Shown: one piece after another, positions 27,130-35,860 of the stretch
How positions within the stretch are numbered: position 1 is the first letter of the stretch
Layout: each line of letters begins with the position of its first letter
Assembly (NCBI RefSeq): GCF_000145235.1
Contig: NC_014391.1
Span: 1,922,001 to 1,986,000, forward strand
Origin: Micromonospora aurantiaca ATCC 27029
Lineage (GTDB): Bacteria; Actinomycetota; Actinomycetes; Mycobacteriales; Micromonosporaceae
Direction: 5' to 3'
DNA: 64,000 bases
Position numbers and translations under genes: made by a program
The notes under the pieces: generated by a model
Databases searched by the model: none
What the model saw: only the letters and a program-made list of their open reading frames with translations
What the model was told of the DNA's origin: nothing

Positions 27130-28100
27130 GATCTCTCTTCGATCTCGTGACTCTTCGCGAAGGCCCACGCGTCCCCGATGATGTCTGCCAGCTCGGGACG
27201 AGCGGGAACCCAGCCGAGGCGGGTCCGGGCCTTCTCGCTCGACGCGACGCTGACGACCGCGTCCCCCGCCCGCCGGTCTGCCACATGCACAGGGATCGGA
27301 TGTCCGGTGACCGCGCGGGCGGTTTCGATGACCTCCAGGTTGCTGAAGCCGTTGCCGTTACCGAGATTGTAGATCTCATGCTGGTACGGCACGGCGTGCT
27401 GGAGGGCGAGCAGGTGTGCCGCGGCCAGGTCGCTGACGTGAATGTAGTCTCGAACGCAGGTGCCGTCCGGCGTCGGGTAGTCGGTCCCGTACAACATGAG
27501 GTGCGGACGGCGGCCGGCGGCCACTTGGAGGACGATCGGGATCAGGTGGCTCTCCGGCTCGTGGCGCTCGCCAAGCCGGTCAACTGCGCCAGCGGCGTTG
27601 GCATACCGGAGGCTGACCGCAGCCAGGCCGTGAGCCCGTGCCTCGCTCTCGAGAACCGTGTCGACCATGTGCTTGCTGTGGGCGTACGGGCTCGCCGGGC
27701 GGACGGCCGTCGTCTCGGTCAACGGTGCCATGCCCGAGGAGTCGTACATCGAGCAGGTGGAGGAGAATACGAAACGGGAGATGCGGGCCCGGCGTGCGAA
27801 GTCAAGCAGGTTCAACGTTCCGACGATGTTGGTCTGCCAGTACAGTTCGGGCCGCACCACGGATTCGCCGACCTCGATCTTGCCGGCAAGGTGAACGATC
27901 CCGTCGAAGCCGTCACGCTGGGTGAAGGCCTGGTCGACATCGTGGATCGATATCTCGTGGAATTTCACCCCGGTAGGAAGGTTGTCCGCGTAGCCCGTCG
28001 ACAGGTCATCGACGATCACGACCTCGTGCCCTGAGGCCAACAAGCTATGGGCCACCACACTGCCGATGTAACCGGCGCCGCCAGTGACGAGGATCTTCAA
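27126..28100 (-). CDS. galE: UDP-glucose 4-epimerase-like NAD-dependent epimerase (GalE family)
   Basis: This 324-aa extended short-chain dehydrogenase has the NAD-binding loop VTGGAGYIGSVVAHSLL at the N-terminus, the catalytic Ser/Tyr/Lys as SSTCSMY and SPYAHSKHM (YxxxK), and the GalE-like VRDYIHVSDLAAAHLLAL. It would interconvert C4 epimers of a nucleotide sugar. TTG 28100 is preferred as start because GGAG lies six bases upstream and it puts KILVTGG at the N-terminus. GalE activity is inferred from family; a different NDP-sugar is possible. It runs opposite to the main operon, with a dead MFS gene behind it. Upstream 28101-28436 is intergenic with nothing recognised. Confidence 0.85.
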   Translation of the reverse strand: MKILVTGGAGYIGSVVAHSLLASGHEVVIVDDLSTGYADNLPTGVKFHEISIHDVDQAFTQRDGFDGIVHLAGKIEVGESVVRPELYWQTNIVGTLNLLDFARRARISRFVFSSTCSMYDSSGMAPLTETTAVRPASPYAHSKHMVDTVLESEARAHGLAAVSLRYANAAGAVDRLGERHEPESHLIPIVLQVAAGRRPHLMLYGTDYPTPDGTCVRDYIHVSDLAAAHLLALQHAVPYQHEIYNLGNGNGFSNLEVIETARAVTGHPIPVHVADRRAGDAVVSVASSEKARTRLGWVPARPELADIIGDAWAFAKSHEIEERS

Positions 28101-28436
28101 CCTATACTCCAGCTTTTCTGCTTGCAATGACACTGCCTCCGGCCACGCAGGGCGGCTCGGCTAGCTGATCTAGAGGCAGATAATAACTAGTCTCGGACCA
28201 CGTCATGATCCGGGAATGAGCCATTGGCGGCAAGGGCTGGCTCCGGGCCAGCCACCGCATTGGTGGGCTGGAGGGTCAGAGGCTGGCAGGCCGTAGGCTG
28301 CTGACGGGCGTCCCGCCGAAGACAGTGGAGCGTCGTGGCCTCGGACCTGTCGAAATCCCTCCCCGGGGGCGATCCCAACATGGCTACCGTTGGTTCGGTG
28401 CGAGCGGACGGCGCACCGATGTTAAGGATGAAGACA

Positions 28437-28772
28437 CTATCTTGTTTCGCAAACGTCTCCTGCTCCGATTTGCTGCTCGATCGCCGCGGTCAGGCGTGCA
28501 AACTCCGTAGCCAGGTCGACCCGGTATCGATCAGCGAGAACCAGAACCGACCAAAGGCAGTCCGCCAGTTCATGGCCAAGGCGCTGGTGAGCATCGGTTG
28601 TCTCCCGACGCCCGTCCACCGCCAGCACCAGCTTCGCTAGATCTCCTACGTCACCGACGAACCCCAAGGCCAGATCGCTGGATCTCCAAGGCTCGCGACC
28701 AGCGGCAATGTTGTGACGGTCATAGAGCTCAGCGATAGCAGCTGCTCTCACCCGCAAGGCGTCAAGGTCCAT
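28437..28772 (-). CDS. MazG-like nucleotide pyrophosphohydrolase
   Basis: This 111-aa protein has the helical MazG fold signature: GFVGDVGDLAKLVLAVDGRR followed by LGHELADCLWSVLVLADRYR, which supply the acidic metal-binding clusters (E/D-x-x-D pattern). MazG-like enzymes hydrolyse NTPs or modified nucleotides. The start at ATG 28772 is used, although the frame stays open to 28796. The start overlaps the end of a truncated upstream gene. It lies outside the biosynthetic operons and is probably an ordinary housekeeping or stress gene. Confidence 0.75.
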   Translation of the reverse strand: MDLDALRVRAAAIAELYDRHNIAAGREPWRSSDLALGFVGDVGDLAKLVLAVDGRRETTDAHQRLGHELADCLWSVLVLADRYRVDLATEFARLTAAIEQQIGAGDVCETR

Positions 28773-28995
28773 CACTGCAACATACAACGGCTGCAACTCT
28801 GCCGCGCTCGCCGACCGACAACACGGTGCGCCCGTTACTGCCGGTCGTAGCAGGCGCCGTGCGGCCCGGTGCCCCTGGCCTGGACACCGTCACCGTTGAG
28901 GTGTCGGTCCAGGTCACTTGCTGGGCGTCCGGGCGCTCGTCCGATCCCCAGTAGTGCTCGTTCTGATTGGCCAGGGCCTGCTCGACGGTGGTCAC
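28762..28995 (-). pseudogene. 3' fragment of a hypothetical gene cut by an IS3 element
   Basis: The frame (TTVEQALANQNEHYWGSDER onward, rich in Thr/Ser/Pro/Gly) ends at 28762, overlapping the MazG gene. Upstream it is interrupted at about 29003 by the IS3 end. The protein is not recognised. It may represent the C-terminal part of a gene formerly co-transcribed with the MazG-like gene. Confidence 0.4.
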
Positions 28996-29030
28996 CGGAA
29001 CCTGTCAAGTCAAGTGAGACGTTTTCGTGG

Positions 29031-30014
29031 TCAGGTGTTCTGTAGTTCGGTGGGTTGAGCTGTGGGTTTGTTGATCCAGACGGTGTCGGGCAGGGCTGGG
29101 GGTCGGGGGCGGCGGGTGAACCGGTCGGGGTGGGCCCGCCAAGCGGCGTCGAGAATGCGTTGCCGCTGGTCGTGCACGTCGCTGGCGGTGCCGTAGTGCA
29201 CCGAGGCGGGGGTGTGCAGACCGATACCTGAGTGGCGGTGCTCGTGGTTGTAGTAGGTGAAGAACTCGGTGCAGAACTCGCGGGCATGGTGCAGGGAGGC
29301 GAACCGGTCGGGGAACGCGGGGCAGTACTTCAACGTCTTGAACTGTGCTTCGGAGTACGGATTGTCGTTTGACACCCGGGGCCGGGAGTACGAGCGGGTG
29401 ACGTCCAGGTCGGCGAGGAGTTCGGCGACGGGTTTGGAGGTCATCGACGAGCCGCGGTCGGCGTGCAAGATTTCGGGTCGGGCCTGGTTGCGGGTGATGG
29501 CGTCATCGATCACCTCGCGGGCGAGCATCGAGTCCTCGCCGGTGGCGACGTGCCAGCCGACGACGTACCGGGAGTACACGTCGATGATCACGTACAGGTG
29601 GTAGAACACGCCCCGCACCGTGGTTTTCAGGCGGGTGATGTCCCACGACCACACCTGCGACGGCCCGGTCGCGGCCAGCTGCGGAATCGTGCGTGGCGGG
29701 TGGGTGGCCTGCCTGCGGCGTTCCCGGCTCTCGCCCGCCTGGCGCAGGATCCGGTACATCGTGGACTGCGAGCACCAGTACATACCCTGGTCGAGTTCAC
29801 GGGCCCATACCTGCGCCACGGACATCTCCGCGTACTCATCCCGGTGCAACACATCCAGCACCTGCTGGCGTTCGGCTGGGGTCAGCGTCGACGGCGGCGG
29901 TGTTTTCGGCCGCAGTGGTCGGGACACCACGGGCGGCTGCTGACGCCGGTAGTGCGTGGCGCGGGACCGGCCGGTCAACCGACACGCCCCGGCCACACCC
30001 AGCAGCGGCACCAA
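29031..30014 (-). CDS. IS3 transposase orfB (integrase core)
   Basis: This 327-aa protein contains the rve integrase core. First Asp: WSWDITRLKTTVRGVFYHLY; second Asp: LHADRGSSMTSKPV; Glu region: NPYSEAQFKTLKY. It ends with the family tail HSGIGLHTPASVHYG and DPERFTRRP-like residues. The frame stays open upstream into orfA, consistent with a programmed -1 frameshift producing the OrfAB transposase. It looks intact. Confidence 0.9.
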   Translation of the reverse strand: MVPLLGVAGACRLTGRSRATHYRRQQPPVVSRPLRPKTPPPSTLTPAERQQVLDVLHRDEYAEMSVAQVWARELDQGMYWCSQSTMYRILRQAGESRERRRQATHPPRTIPQLAATGPSQVWSWDITRLKTTVRGVFYHLYVIIDVYSRYVVGWHVATGEDSMLAREVIDDAITRNQARPEILHADRGSSMTSKPVAELLADLDVTRSYSRPRVSNDNPYSEAQFKTLKYCPAFPDRFASLHHAREFCTEFFTYYNHEHRHSGIGLHTPASVHYGTASDVHDQRQRILDAAWRAHPDRFTRRPRPPALPDTVWINKPTAQPTELQNT

Positions 30015-30031
30015 CTTGTCGAACGCCTCAC

Positions 30032-30445
30032 TCAGCGCCGGCGTGGCCGCGTCGGGGTGTCCTCCGCGCTCTCGGACAGTGTTTCCAAGAGCGCGTGCGC
30101 TTTTCCCATGATCTCCAGGGCGGCCTTCGTCCGCGCCAGATCCGCTTCCAGACGTTCGTTACGCCGCCGCAACCGCTCCAACTCGGCCGCTTCCGCGCTA
30201 CGGCGCCGGTTTTCACCCACCGGGCTCTTACGGGCGCCCAACGCGGTCAACGCCCCGGCGTCCCGCGCGGCACGCCACTCCAGGATGTGGGAGTGGTACA
30301 GGCCCTCCCGACGCAGGATCGCCGCCCCCTCACCCGTAGCCTTCGCCGCGTCGTACTCCGCCACAATCTGCAGCTTGTACTCCGCGGTGAACGCCCGCCG
30401 CTTCGGCCGTCCGCCCTGCTCACCAGGCGTGTTGGGTAGTGTCAC
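30032..30445 (-). CDS. IS3 orfA (helix-turn-helix and leucine zipper)
   Basis: This 137-aa protein begins MTLPNTPGEQGGRPKRRAFT. It contains the HTH_Tnp_1-type segment (EYKLQIVAEYDAAKATGEGA then ILRREGLYHSHILEWR) and a coiled coil rich in Leu/Arg/Glu (ELERLRRRNERLEADLARTK). It is the DNA-binding part of the IS3 transposase. Confidence 0.88.
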   Translation of the reverse strand: MTLPNTPGEQGGRPKRRAFTAEYKLQIVAEYDAAKATGEGAAILRREGLYHSHILEWRAARDAGALTALGARKSPVGENRRRSAEAAELERLRRRNERLEADLARTKAALEIMGKAHALLETLSESAEDTPTRPRRR

Positions 30446-30499
30446 GATGATCCTCTTCCTGTCTCCCGTCGAGCCTAGCTCGCTCGGGAAGGCTGTCTT

Positions 30500-31030
30500 A
30501 TCTCAGCCTGGCAGACAGGGACCACCCGGCCGTGGGAGGTGTCGAGCCAGCCGACTGTGCGGAACCGGTGCGCTGCGTCAACGTCAACCTGGTGGGTGTC
30601 GCCCTCGACGTAGCTGTCACGTCGTTGCGCAGCGCGCCAAGCTGGTTGCTGAGCAGTCCGGTGGTCTGCGTGCTGCGGTAGTCTCGCCACACCAGGAAGT
30701 TCGTCGGCGTGCCCCAGCCCGACTGGCCGGCCGGCGCCCCGATCGTCCGCACCCGCATCCGGTGGGGCGCGCACCGTCGGTGGGCAGCCCCACGAACGGG
30801 TCCGGTCGTACCGGATTGCTTGGATGTTGAAGGCGCGCGGCGCGGGGATCGCGTACCAGAGGAACGGGTTGGACCAGCCGCCGGTGTAGATGTACGGGTA
30901 CGGCACGGAGATGCCGGCGATATGGTCGTCGAGCAGCACCTGCGCCTTTCGGTACGGCCCGTCGGCCGAGGTGCCGCAGGAGTAGCCGGCGTCAGGTGAC
31001 GTGGTGCCGTACCAAACTCCTCGCAGCCGG
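30500..31030 (-). pseudogene. Decayed secreted-protein gene fragment
   Basis: One minus frame reads GVWYGTTSPDAGYSCGTSAD, then a VLLDDHIAGISVPYPYIYTG segment and GWSNPFLWYAIPAPRAFNIQ. After a frameshift near 30780 another frame reads GWGTPTNFLVWRDYRSTQTT. A third frame then reads EGDTHQVDVDAAHRFRTVGW. These look like parts of one extracellular beta-rich protein. No start or signal peptide survives. The family is not identified. Confidence 0.5.
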
Positions 31031-31082
31031 CGTCGGCCTGCCGACAGAGAGTAATTGGCAGTCGATCAGCTACCGCCGGTCT

Positions 31083-31166
31083 CGCGGCCGAGATTGGGGG
31101 AGCAGATTGGGAGCAGCCGGTTGCACTGAACGGCGTTGAACAACGGCCAACGGCACTGAACGGCAC
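31083..31166 (-). repeat. Repeat copy R2, distal part beyond the IS insertion
   Basis: The reverse complement reads GTGCCGTTCAGTGCCGTTGG and, further on, CTGCTCCCAATCTGCTCCCC. It matches the end of copy R5 near 59980-60035. IS5-like copy 3 separates it from the main part of R2 (32084-32620). Confidence 0.65.
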
Positions 31167-32083
31167 TGAGCCATTTTCATCCTGCGTGGCGGTCGGCTTC
31201 GACGCGGTGCAGGACGAGGATGGCCTGCACGATCGCGGTCGCTCGGCGTGGGCAGCAGCGCAGCTTGACCAGGATTTTCCAGGTCTTGAGGGTGGCGATC
31301 GCGCGTTCGCCGCGGGCGCGGATCTTCGCGTGCGCTCGGTTGACGGCCTTCTGCCGGCGTGACAGCTTCGGCCGGAAGCGGCGCCGCTTGAACGGGGTGC
31401 GCACGCTGCCGGGGGCGCCTTGATAGCCCTTGTCCGCGAAGGTCATCACGTCGGTGCTGGCCAGGGCGTCGATGATGCCGTGGGTGCGGGCGGCGGTCAG
31501 GTCGTGCGTCGAGGCGGGCAGCGCGGCCGAGGCCCAGACGAGACGCCCGGCCGCGTCGGCGATGACCTGCACGTTCACGCCGTGACGCTTGTGTTTTCCG
31601 GAGTAGTACGGCTTCTGGTTGGCGACCCGGTCGATCGGGATCAGGGTGCCGTCGAGGATTGCGTAGGCGAGCAGACGGATCCTGGTCATGGCCGTGGCCA
31701 GGTCGTCGGCGGTCGCGGCGAGCAGGTCGATGGCCTCGCGGACATAACGCCAGGCGGTCGTGACGCCGATGTCGAATCCGGCGGCCAGGCGGGTGTAGGT
31801 GTCGCCGTTGCGCAGGTGGGCCAGGGCGAGCAGGGCTTGCCGGCCGGGGTCGAGGCGTCGCCACCGAGACCGTTGCTGCTGGCGGCGGGTTCGGATGAGG
31901 GCGGCGAGGTGGTTCAGGCTGCGGGTGGACAACGGAATCGCGGCAGGGTAAGACAGCACAGCGAGGCTCCCGGTTGGGGCATCTGATCTTGGTCGATTGC
32001 TGTCTTACCGGGAGCCTCGTCCTACCTGGACACCGGCCTCCCACACCGCCCGTGACCTGCGCCGTCACGATGAAAATGGCTCA
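31167..32083 (-). mobile_element. IS5-like insertion sequence, copy 3, inside repeat R2
   Basis: The perfect 15-base terminal repeats, TGAGCCATTTTCATC at 31167-31181 and its inverse at 32069-32083, bound a 917-bp element nearly identical to copy 2 but lacking its 20-base extra segment. Comparison with the uninterrupted repeat at 59.4-60.0 kb shows it split an older repeat between two GTGCCGTTCAG-like motifs. Confidence 0.9.
31177..31959 (-). CDS. IS5-family DDE transposase (copy 3)
   Basis: This 260-aa protein starts at GTG 31959, with the same sequence as copy 2 wherever compared: LDGTLIPIDR, FADKGYQGAPGS and ERAIATLKTWKIL mark the catalytic core. It appears intact. Confidence 0.88.
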   Translation of the reverse strand: MLSYPAAIPLSTRSLNHLAALIRTRRQQQRSRWRRLDPGRQALLALAHLRNGDTYTRLAAGFDIGVTTAWRYVREAIDLLAATADDLATAMTRIRLLAYAILDGTLIPIDRVANQKPYYSGKHKRHGVNVQVIADAAGRLVWASAALPASTHDLTAARTHGIIDALASTDVMTFADKGYQGAPGSVRTPFKRRRFRPKLSRRQKAVNRAHAKIRARGERAIATLKTWKILVKLRCCPRRATAIVQAILVLHRVEADRHAG

Positions 32084-32620
32084 CTGAACTACACCCCTCA
32101 CGCCCTGCGGGTCCTCGTTTTCGCAGGTCAGAGTCGCTGCGGCGTCCTGTTTCACACAACTGCACTCAACGGCAGTGAACAGCAGTCAACGGCACTCTAT
32201 GTCGCCTGGTAGGGAAGTATTCGCAGCTCAAGGCGGTAAGGACCTTGTGAGTGTTCGAGCCTTGAGGTGGGTGCAGATTGGGTGCAGCGTGGCGAAGTGA
32301 TCACCGTGTCCGAAGTGCTCACTGGCTTTGGGCGGAGAGGGGCACCGTGACCTGCGACGATGCTGGCGAGCGAGTGGCAGTGAACTCCCAGAGACCTCCG
32401 AAGTGGTCAGGGTGCGCTGCTCCCTTTCCTGCTGGTGCCGGCTGCCGTCCGGGGATCCGTTGACGCCGGTCGAGAGGGCCCTGCCGTATCGACGTATGGC
32501 TATGGCTCGCGTCGTGCTCGCGTCGATGTGATTCCGAGGGCTGAGACTCGAATCCCACTAGCAGCCATCTGACCAGGGCTTCCTGGGCGGTGACCTCTTC
32601 GGCGTGCCCGAAGAGCCAGG
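32084..32620 (-). repeat. Repeat copy R2, main part
   Basis: The reverse complement of this stretch aligns with R5 (59437-60048) over several hundred bases. Shared strings include GCCGAAGAGGTCACCGCCCA, GTGGGATTCGAGTCTCAG, CTGACCACTTCGGAG then TCTCTGGGAG, GTGAGCACTTCGG, ACTTCGCC then CTGCACCCAATCTGC, and GACATAGAGTGC. Coding potential is poor, so it is probably a non-coding element end or scar. Confidence 0.75.
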
Positions 32621-32797
32621 CAATCCGGTTTCCTGATCGACCCGACGCTGTCCGGCCGGTGGAGTTCAGCTGGGCCTCGAGTCCCTAATGTCGCTGGGCA
32701 GGCGCTGCTGTACAGATAGTCGGCCGTGCTTTCAGACGCGGGGGCGGATGGCTGTGACAACTGCTATCGTCTCGGCGGCCCGACGGCAGGGGTTGGT

Positions 32798-34363
32798 ATG
32801 GACCGGGGAGACAGGCGCAAGCGCGGAGTGGCCGTGGCCCGGGCGAGGGTTGCCGTAGTTGCATACGCGTTGCTCGCTCTGGCCGGCAATCTGGTCACCA
32901 ATGGCGTCGACCTGCCCAGTCGGCGATGGCTGCTTGTTGCGGTCGGAGTTTTCCTGTTGCTGCTTGTGGTGGTGGCGAGGATCGAGGTTGGTTCCCGCCG
33001 CGACGGGCCGGCCGTCGGTCCAGGGGTGATAGCCGAGGGGCCCGTTGGCGGTCGGTCCGATGGATGTACTTGTGCTGTGCCGCATAAAGCGGTCCAGGTA
33101 AGTACAGCTCCTCACCGGGCTGGCCCGTGGCCGCTACGGAGCGTGGCCGAGTTGGAAAGCAGGCGGTACTCGATCACAGACAGTCGCGTGAGGAAAGTTT
33201 TCGGCGCAGCGGGCTGGGAAGGAACGCTGCGGAGGCTGTACCCCGAAGCCCCGCTGGTGTCGCTGGGCGGCTTCACCTTTCCGATCTGGGCCGAGGTCGC
33301 GGCACCCGAGCTGCGGGGCGATCTCGACTCGGCGATTGGAAACATCATCGATCACGTACGGCCCGACAGACGTCGGTACGACGCGGAAGGCCGTGGCTTC
33401 GACAACCGTGGCAGGGCGGAGTTCCGACGCACCTACTGGCGGCGCGACGGAGTTCGGCGGTTCAACGCGGAGACGTTTGCGCTCGACAAGATCGAGCGTG
33501 ATGGCCCCGGGAGGTTCAGCATTCATGCTCGCTACGGCACCTACTTCCAGTCGGTGGCGACCTCCGAAATGCTCGAGCGGGAGTTCATCAACGTCGTGAG
33601 CCGCCGGCCGAATGCCGTGTGGTCGTTGAGCGACTTTCCGCGCCGTGCCTGGCTGCGAGAACGGGCTGGCGGAAACGAGCTCTTCAACGGCGCCCACCGG
33701 GCGGCCGCCTTGTCGGTGGCGGCAGTAATGATCGTGAAGGAGAAGCAGGGGTACAGCGCGCTATTGAGCCGGAGATCCGGGGACGTCAAGACCCATCCGG
33801 GCTTCCAGCACGTCTTTCCCTCCGGAATCCTCGCGCCGACCAGTTCCCGGTACGGCAGTGAGCGCGCGGAGTACTCGGTGAAACGGGCCTTCCTTCGCGA
33901 GTTCGCCGAGGAGTTGTTCGGGTATAACGATTTGGCCTACGACAGCAGGGACCTCCGCGATGCGCTCGGGGGCATCTGGCCGATCGAGCACCTGCTCGAC
34001 GCCACTCAACCCGGACCCATGGGGCAGCGACCGGCGGTCGAGATTAGGTACACCGGCATCTCGGTGCCGCTGCTCACCCTCCGCCCCGAGGTGTACGTGC
34101 TCGTGCTGGTCCGCCAGTCAGGCTGGTTTGATGAGCTGGTGAGCGGATCGGAGTTCAGGTGCCGCCAGCATGGATTCAACCTGAACTGGGAGTTCGAGGA
34201 CGACCGAGACGACATCGACGGCAAGAGACTGGACTCGATTCGCGTTGAACTCGACGATCGGTTCGAACTCACCGGTAGGCAGCGGTTGACTCCGCTCAAT
34301 ACCGTTCCTCACGCCGCCGCGGCACTGTGGCTGGGTACGCAGGTTGCCCGTGAACTGGTGTAG
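32798..34363 (+). CDS. Two-TM protein with a Nudix-like C-terminal region
   Basis: This 521-aa protein starts at ATG 32798, which has AGGGG upstream; the frame is open to 32726 but the extension lacks coding quality. Two hydrophobic segments near residues 18-33 and 44-62 anchor it. The soluble part includes GWEGTLRRLYPEAPLVSLGG and, near residues 345-375, a Nudix-like segment (HPGFQHVFPSGIL, then FLREFAEELFG) with the RExxEE core but a degenerate box. It may sense or hydrolyse a nucleotide at the membrane. A 2TM anchor plus nucleotide-handling domain is a common layout in bacterial conflict systems. Function is inferred only. Confidence 0.65.
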   Translation: MDRGDRRKRGVAVARARVAVVAYALLALAGNLVTNGVDLPSRRWLLVAVGVFLLLLVVVARIEVGSRRDGPAVGPGVIAEGPVGGRSDGCTCAVPHKAVQVSTAPHRAGPWPLRSVAELESRRYSITDSRVRKVFGAAGWEGTLRRLYPEAPLVSLGGFTFPIWAEVAAPELRGDLDSAIGNIIDHVRPDRRRYDAEGRGFDNRGRAEFRRTYWRRDGVRRFNAETFALDKIERDGPGRFSIHARYGTYFQSVATSEMLEREFINVVSRRPNAVWSLSDFPRRAWLRERAGGNELFNGAHRAAALSVAAVMIVKEKQGYSALLSRRSGDVKTHPGFQHVFPSGILAPTSSRYGSERAEYSVKRAFLREFAEELFGYNDLAYDSRDLRDALGGIWPIEHLLDATQPGPMGQRPAVEIRYTGISVPLLTLRPEVYVLVLVRQSGWFDELVSGSEFRCRQHGFNLNWEFEDDRDDIDGKRLDSIRVELDDRFELTGRQRLTPLNTVPHAAAALWLGTQVARELV

Positions 34364-34592
34364 TGACGCTCTCGCGCTGACCGCCGATGCACCCGACGCC
34401 CCGACAGCGCCTTTGGCATGATGAGCTCTTCGGCGGGCTCGAAAGTGTCAGCGTCTGTGGCTCGCGCAGGTCAGTCGGCGGATGCCCTCGACTGCGGGCC
34501 ACGCTTGGTTAGGGTTTCCTGCTCGGGGACCTCTTCGGCGGCCCTGAAGTGGTCGCGGCGCATCGACCGGTTGAGCTGGAGGCGACCCTCCG
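34364..34592 (-). repeat. Intergenic stretch with a weak fragment (R3) of the dispersed repeat
   Basis: The reverse complement near 34500-34560 contains CCACTTCAGGGCCGCCGAAG then AGGTCCCCGAGCAGGAAACC, a partial match to the repeat core. Nothing else is recognised between the convergent genes. Confidence 0.35.
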
Positions 34593-35453
34593 TCAACCCA
34601 GGAATTGAGCCTCGGGCGCGAATCCTGTTGTGAGGGCGTGACTGGCGATCAGGTCGCACTCGATCTCGAGCAGTTGGGTCGGGGAGCAGCCCGGCAGGCG
34701 TGCCCAGGAGCTTTCGAGGGGTTGGCTGAACGCGGTGCGCTGCCGGTGGCCTTCAAGTTGGCTCTTGGCGGCATGAGCGGCCAGTCGGGCCCGGATCAGC
34801 CCTTGGCCGATGTACACGAGGCGCGCCTGGCCGGGCCGGCGGATTCGGTAGACGCCCACCACCGCCTCCGCGACCGGCCCTGAACTCCATGAGCTCCAGG
34901 GAAGCTGGGCCCAGTCACAGGCCATCGGGGCCCGGCCAAGGTCAAGAACTGGGCCCTGGTCGGCAGGCCGGGAAGCGCGGGAGTCCTGGTAACCGCGTGC
35001 CCGGCGGCCCGCCCTCACGAGCGCCGCGTTGTTACCTGTGGACTTGACCCACCCGTCCGGCACGCGTCCGAAGTTGGCCGTCGGCGAGCGACCGAACCGC
35101 GCTCGGTGCCGCGAAAGCACAACACACTCTGCCAGTCTGCGTTCCCTGATGTCCCCGGCGAACTCCGCGAGGGAGAACTCGAACTTGGCGCCGTCGGCGG
35201 TGCGCATGACCCACAGGCAAGGAGCGGCCGTGTGCGGGTCGTTGTACGGCATCTCATCGCGATAGAGAACGCATAGCTGACCGAGTCGGCGTCGCAGCTC
35301 AGCGGTCTGCCCGACGTAGGCGAGGGCACTGTCACCGATGCGCCTCACCTGGTACAGCCCCGGGCCTCGCGGCACCTGTAGGCGCACGGCCCGGTCGTCC
35401 AGCGGAAGCCAACCGGTCCAGGCGAGAGCCAGCATGGTCCGGCTCGAACTCAA
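34593..35453 (-). CDS. Protein with two GIY-YIG-like nuclease domains
   Basis: This 286-aa protein has two separate GIY-YIG-type signatures: GLYQVRRIGDSALAYVGQTA followed by ELRRRL near residues 31-56, and GVYRIRRPGQARLVYIGQGL followed by IRARL near residues 200-225. In each, the two tyrosine/glycine strands and a downstream Arg are present; a catalytic Glu is plausible in the C-terminal IECDLIA segment. GIY-YIG domains cut DNA. Tandem duplication in one chain is unusual. The ATG overlaps the stop of the upstream gene as ATGA, so both are co-translated. Confidence 0.65.
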   Translation of the reverse strand: MSSSRTMLALAWTGWLPLDDRAVRLQVPRGPGLYQVRRIGDSALAYVGQTAELRRRLGQLCVLYRDEMPYNDPHTAAPCLWVMRTADGAKFEFSLAEFAGDIRERRLAECVVLSRHRARFGRSPTANFGRVPDGWVKSTGNNAALVRAGRRARGYQDSRASRPADQGPVLDLGRAPMACDWAQLPWSSWSSGPVAEAVVGVYRIRRPGQARLVYIGQGLIRARLAAHAAKSQLEGHRQRTAFSQPLESSWARLPGCSPTQLLEIECDLIASHALTTGFAPEAQFLG

Positions 35454-35860
35454 AGTCGGCCACCCGTACGGAAGTGGTCAAAGGTCCCTCGCACCTGCTG
35501 GATCCAGAACGCCTCTCGAGCCTGCTTCGAGGCGCCCTTCTGGAGCAAACCCATGTCCTGCGCGAGTTGATAGAAGCCTGGGCCGGCGTCGTTCGCATCA
35601 AGGTAGATCACCAGCGCCGACATCATCGCCCCTACAACCGGATACGTCTCCCGGACGATCCGGCCCAGCAGAAAGCCCATCGCAGCACGCTCGGCCTGCT
35701 CAGAAAAGTCGAACGCCAGGTAGCCCGTACGCCGCGCCAGCGTCACGCTCATCTCGGTGTAGGACGTGTCGCGCTCCATCAACGCCCGCTCGCGCAGGAA
35801 CTGCTTGCCCGCGCGCACCAGCACGTCCCACTCGTCATCGTGACGACCGTACGCCGACAC
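35450..35860 (-). CDS. 136-aa protein coupled to the twin GIY-YIG gene
   Basis: GTG 35860 is preceded by CGGGAGGGGG, a strong ribosome site; further upstream the frame has no coding character. The protein (VSAYGRHDDEWDVLVRAGKQ onward) is mostly helical with a Tyr/Asp motif (VIYLDANDAGPGFYQLAQDM). There is no membrane segment. Its stop overlaps the nuclease start. It could be a regulator, antitoxin-like partner or specificity subunit of the nuclease; no family is recognised. Confidence 0.6.
   Translation of the reverse strand: MSAYGRHDDEWDVLVRAGKQFLRERALMERDTSYTEMSVTLARRTGYLAFDFSEQAERAAMGFLLGRIVRETYPVVGAMMSALVIYLDANDAGPGFYQLAQDMGLLQKGASKQAREAFWIQQVRGTFDHFRTGGRL

Larger units (their letters stand above)
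29003..30467 (-). mobile_element. IS3-family insertion sequence
   Basis: Two reading frames, orfA and orfB, are arranged as in IS3 elements, with total length near 1.46 kb. Imperfect ends are suggested by TCAAGTGAGAC near 29010 and its diverged inverse TCGACGGGAGAC near 30460, but exact boundaries and a target duplication are not certain. It interrupts a hypothetical gene on one side and abuts a decayed secreted-protein gene on the other. Confidence 0.75.

Noticed and set aside
27147..28034. 295-codon plus frame opposite galE
   Set aside because: Complementary shadow; galE has full catalytic and NAD-binding motifs on the minus strand.
28101..28436. AT-richer TTATTAT stretch near 28190 as a galE promoter
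   Set aside because: No -35 hexamer at suitable spacing could be found.
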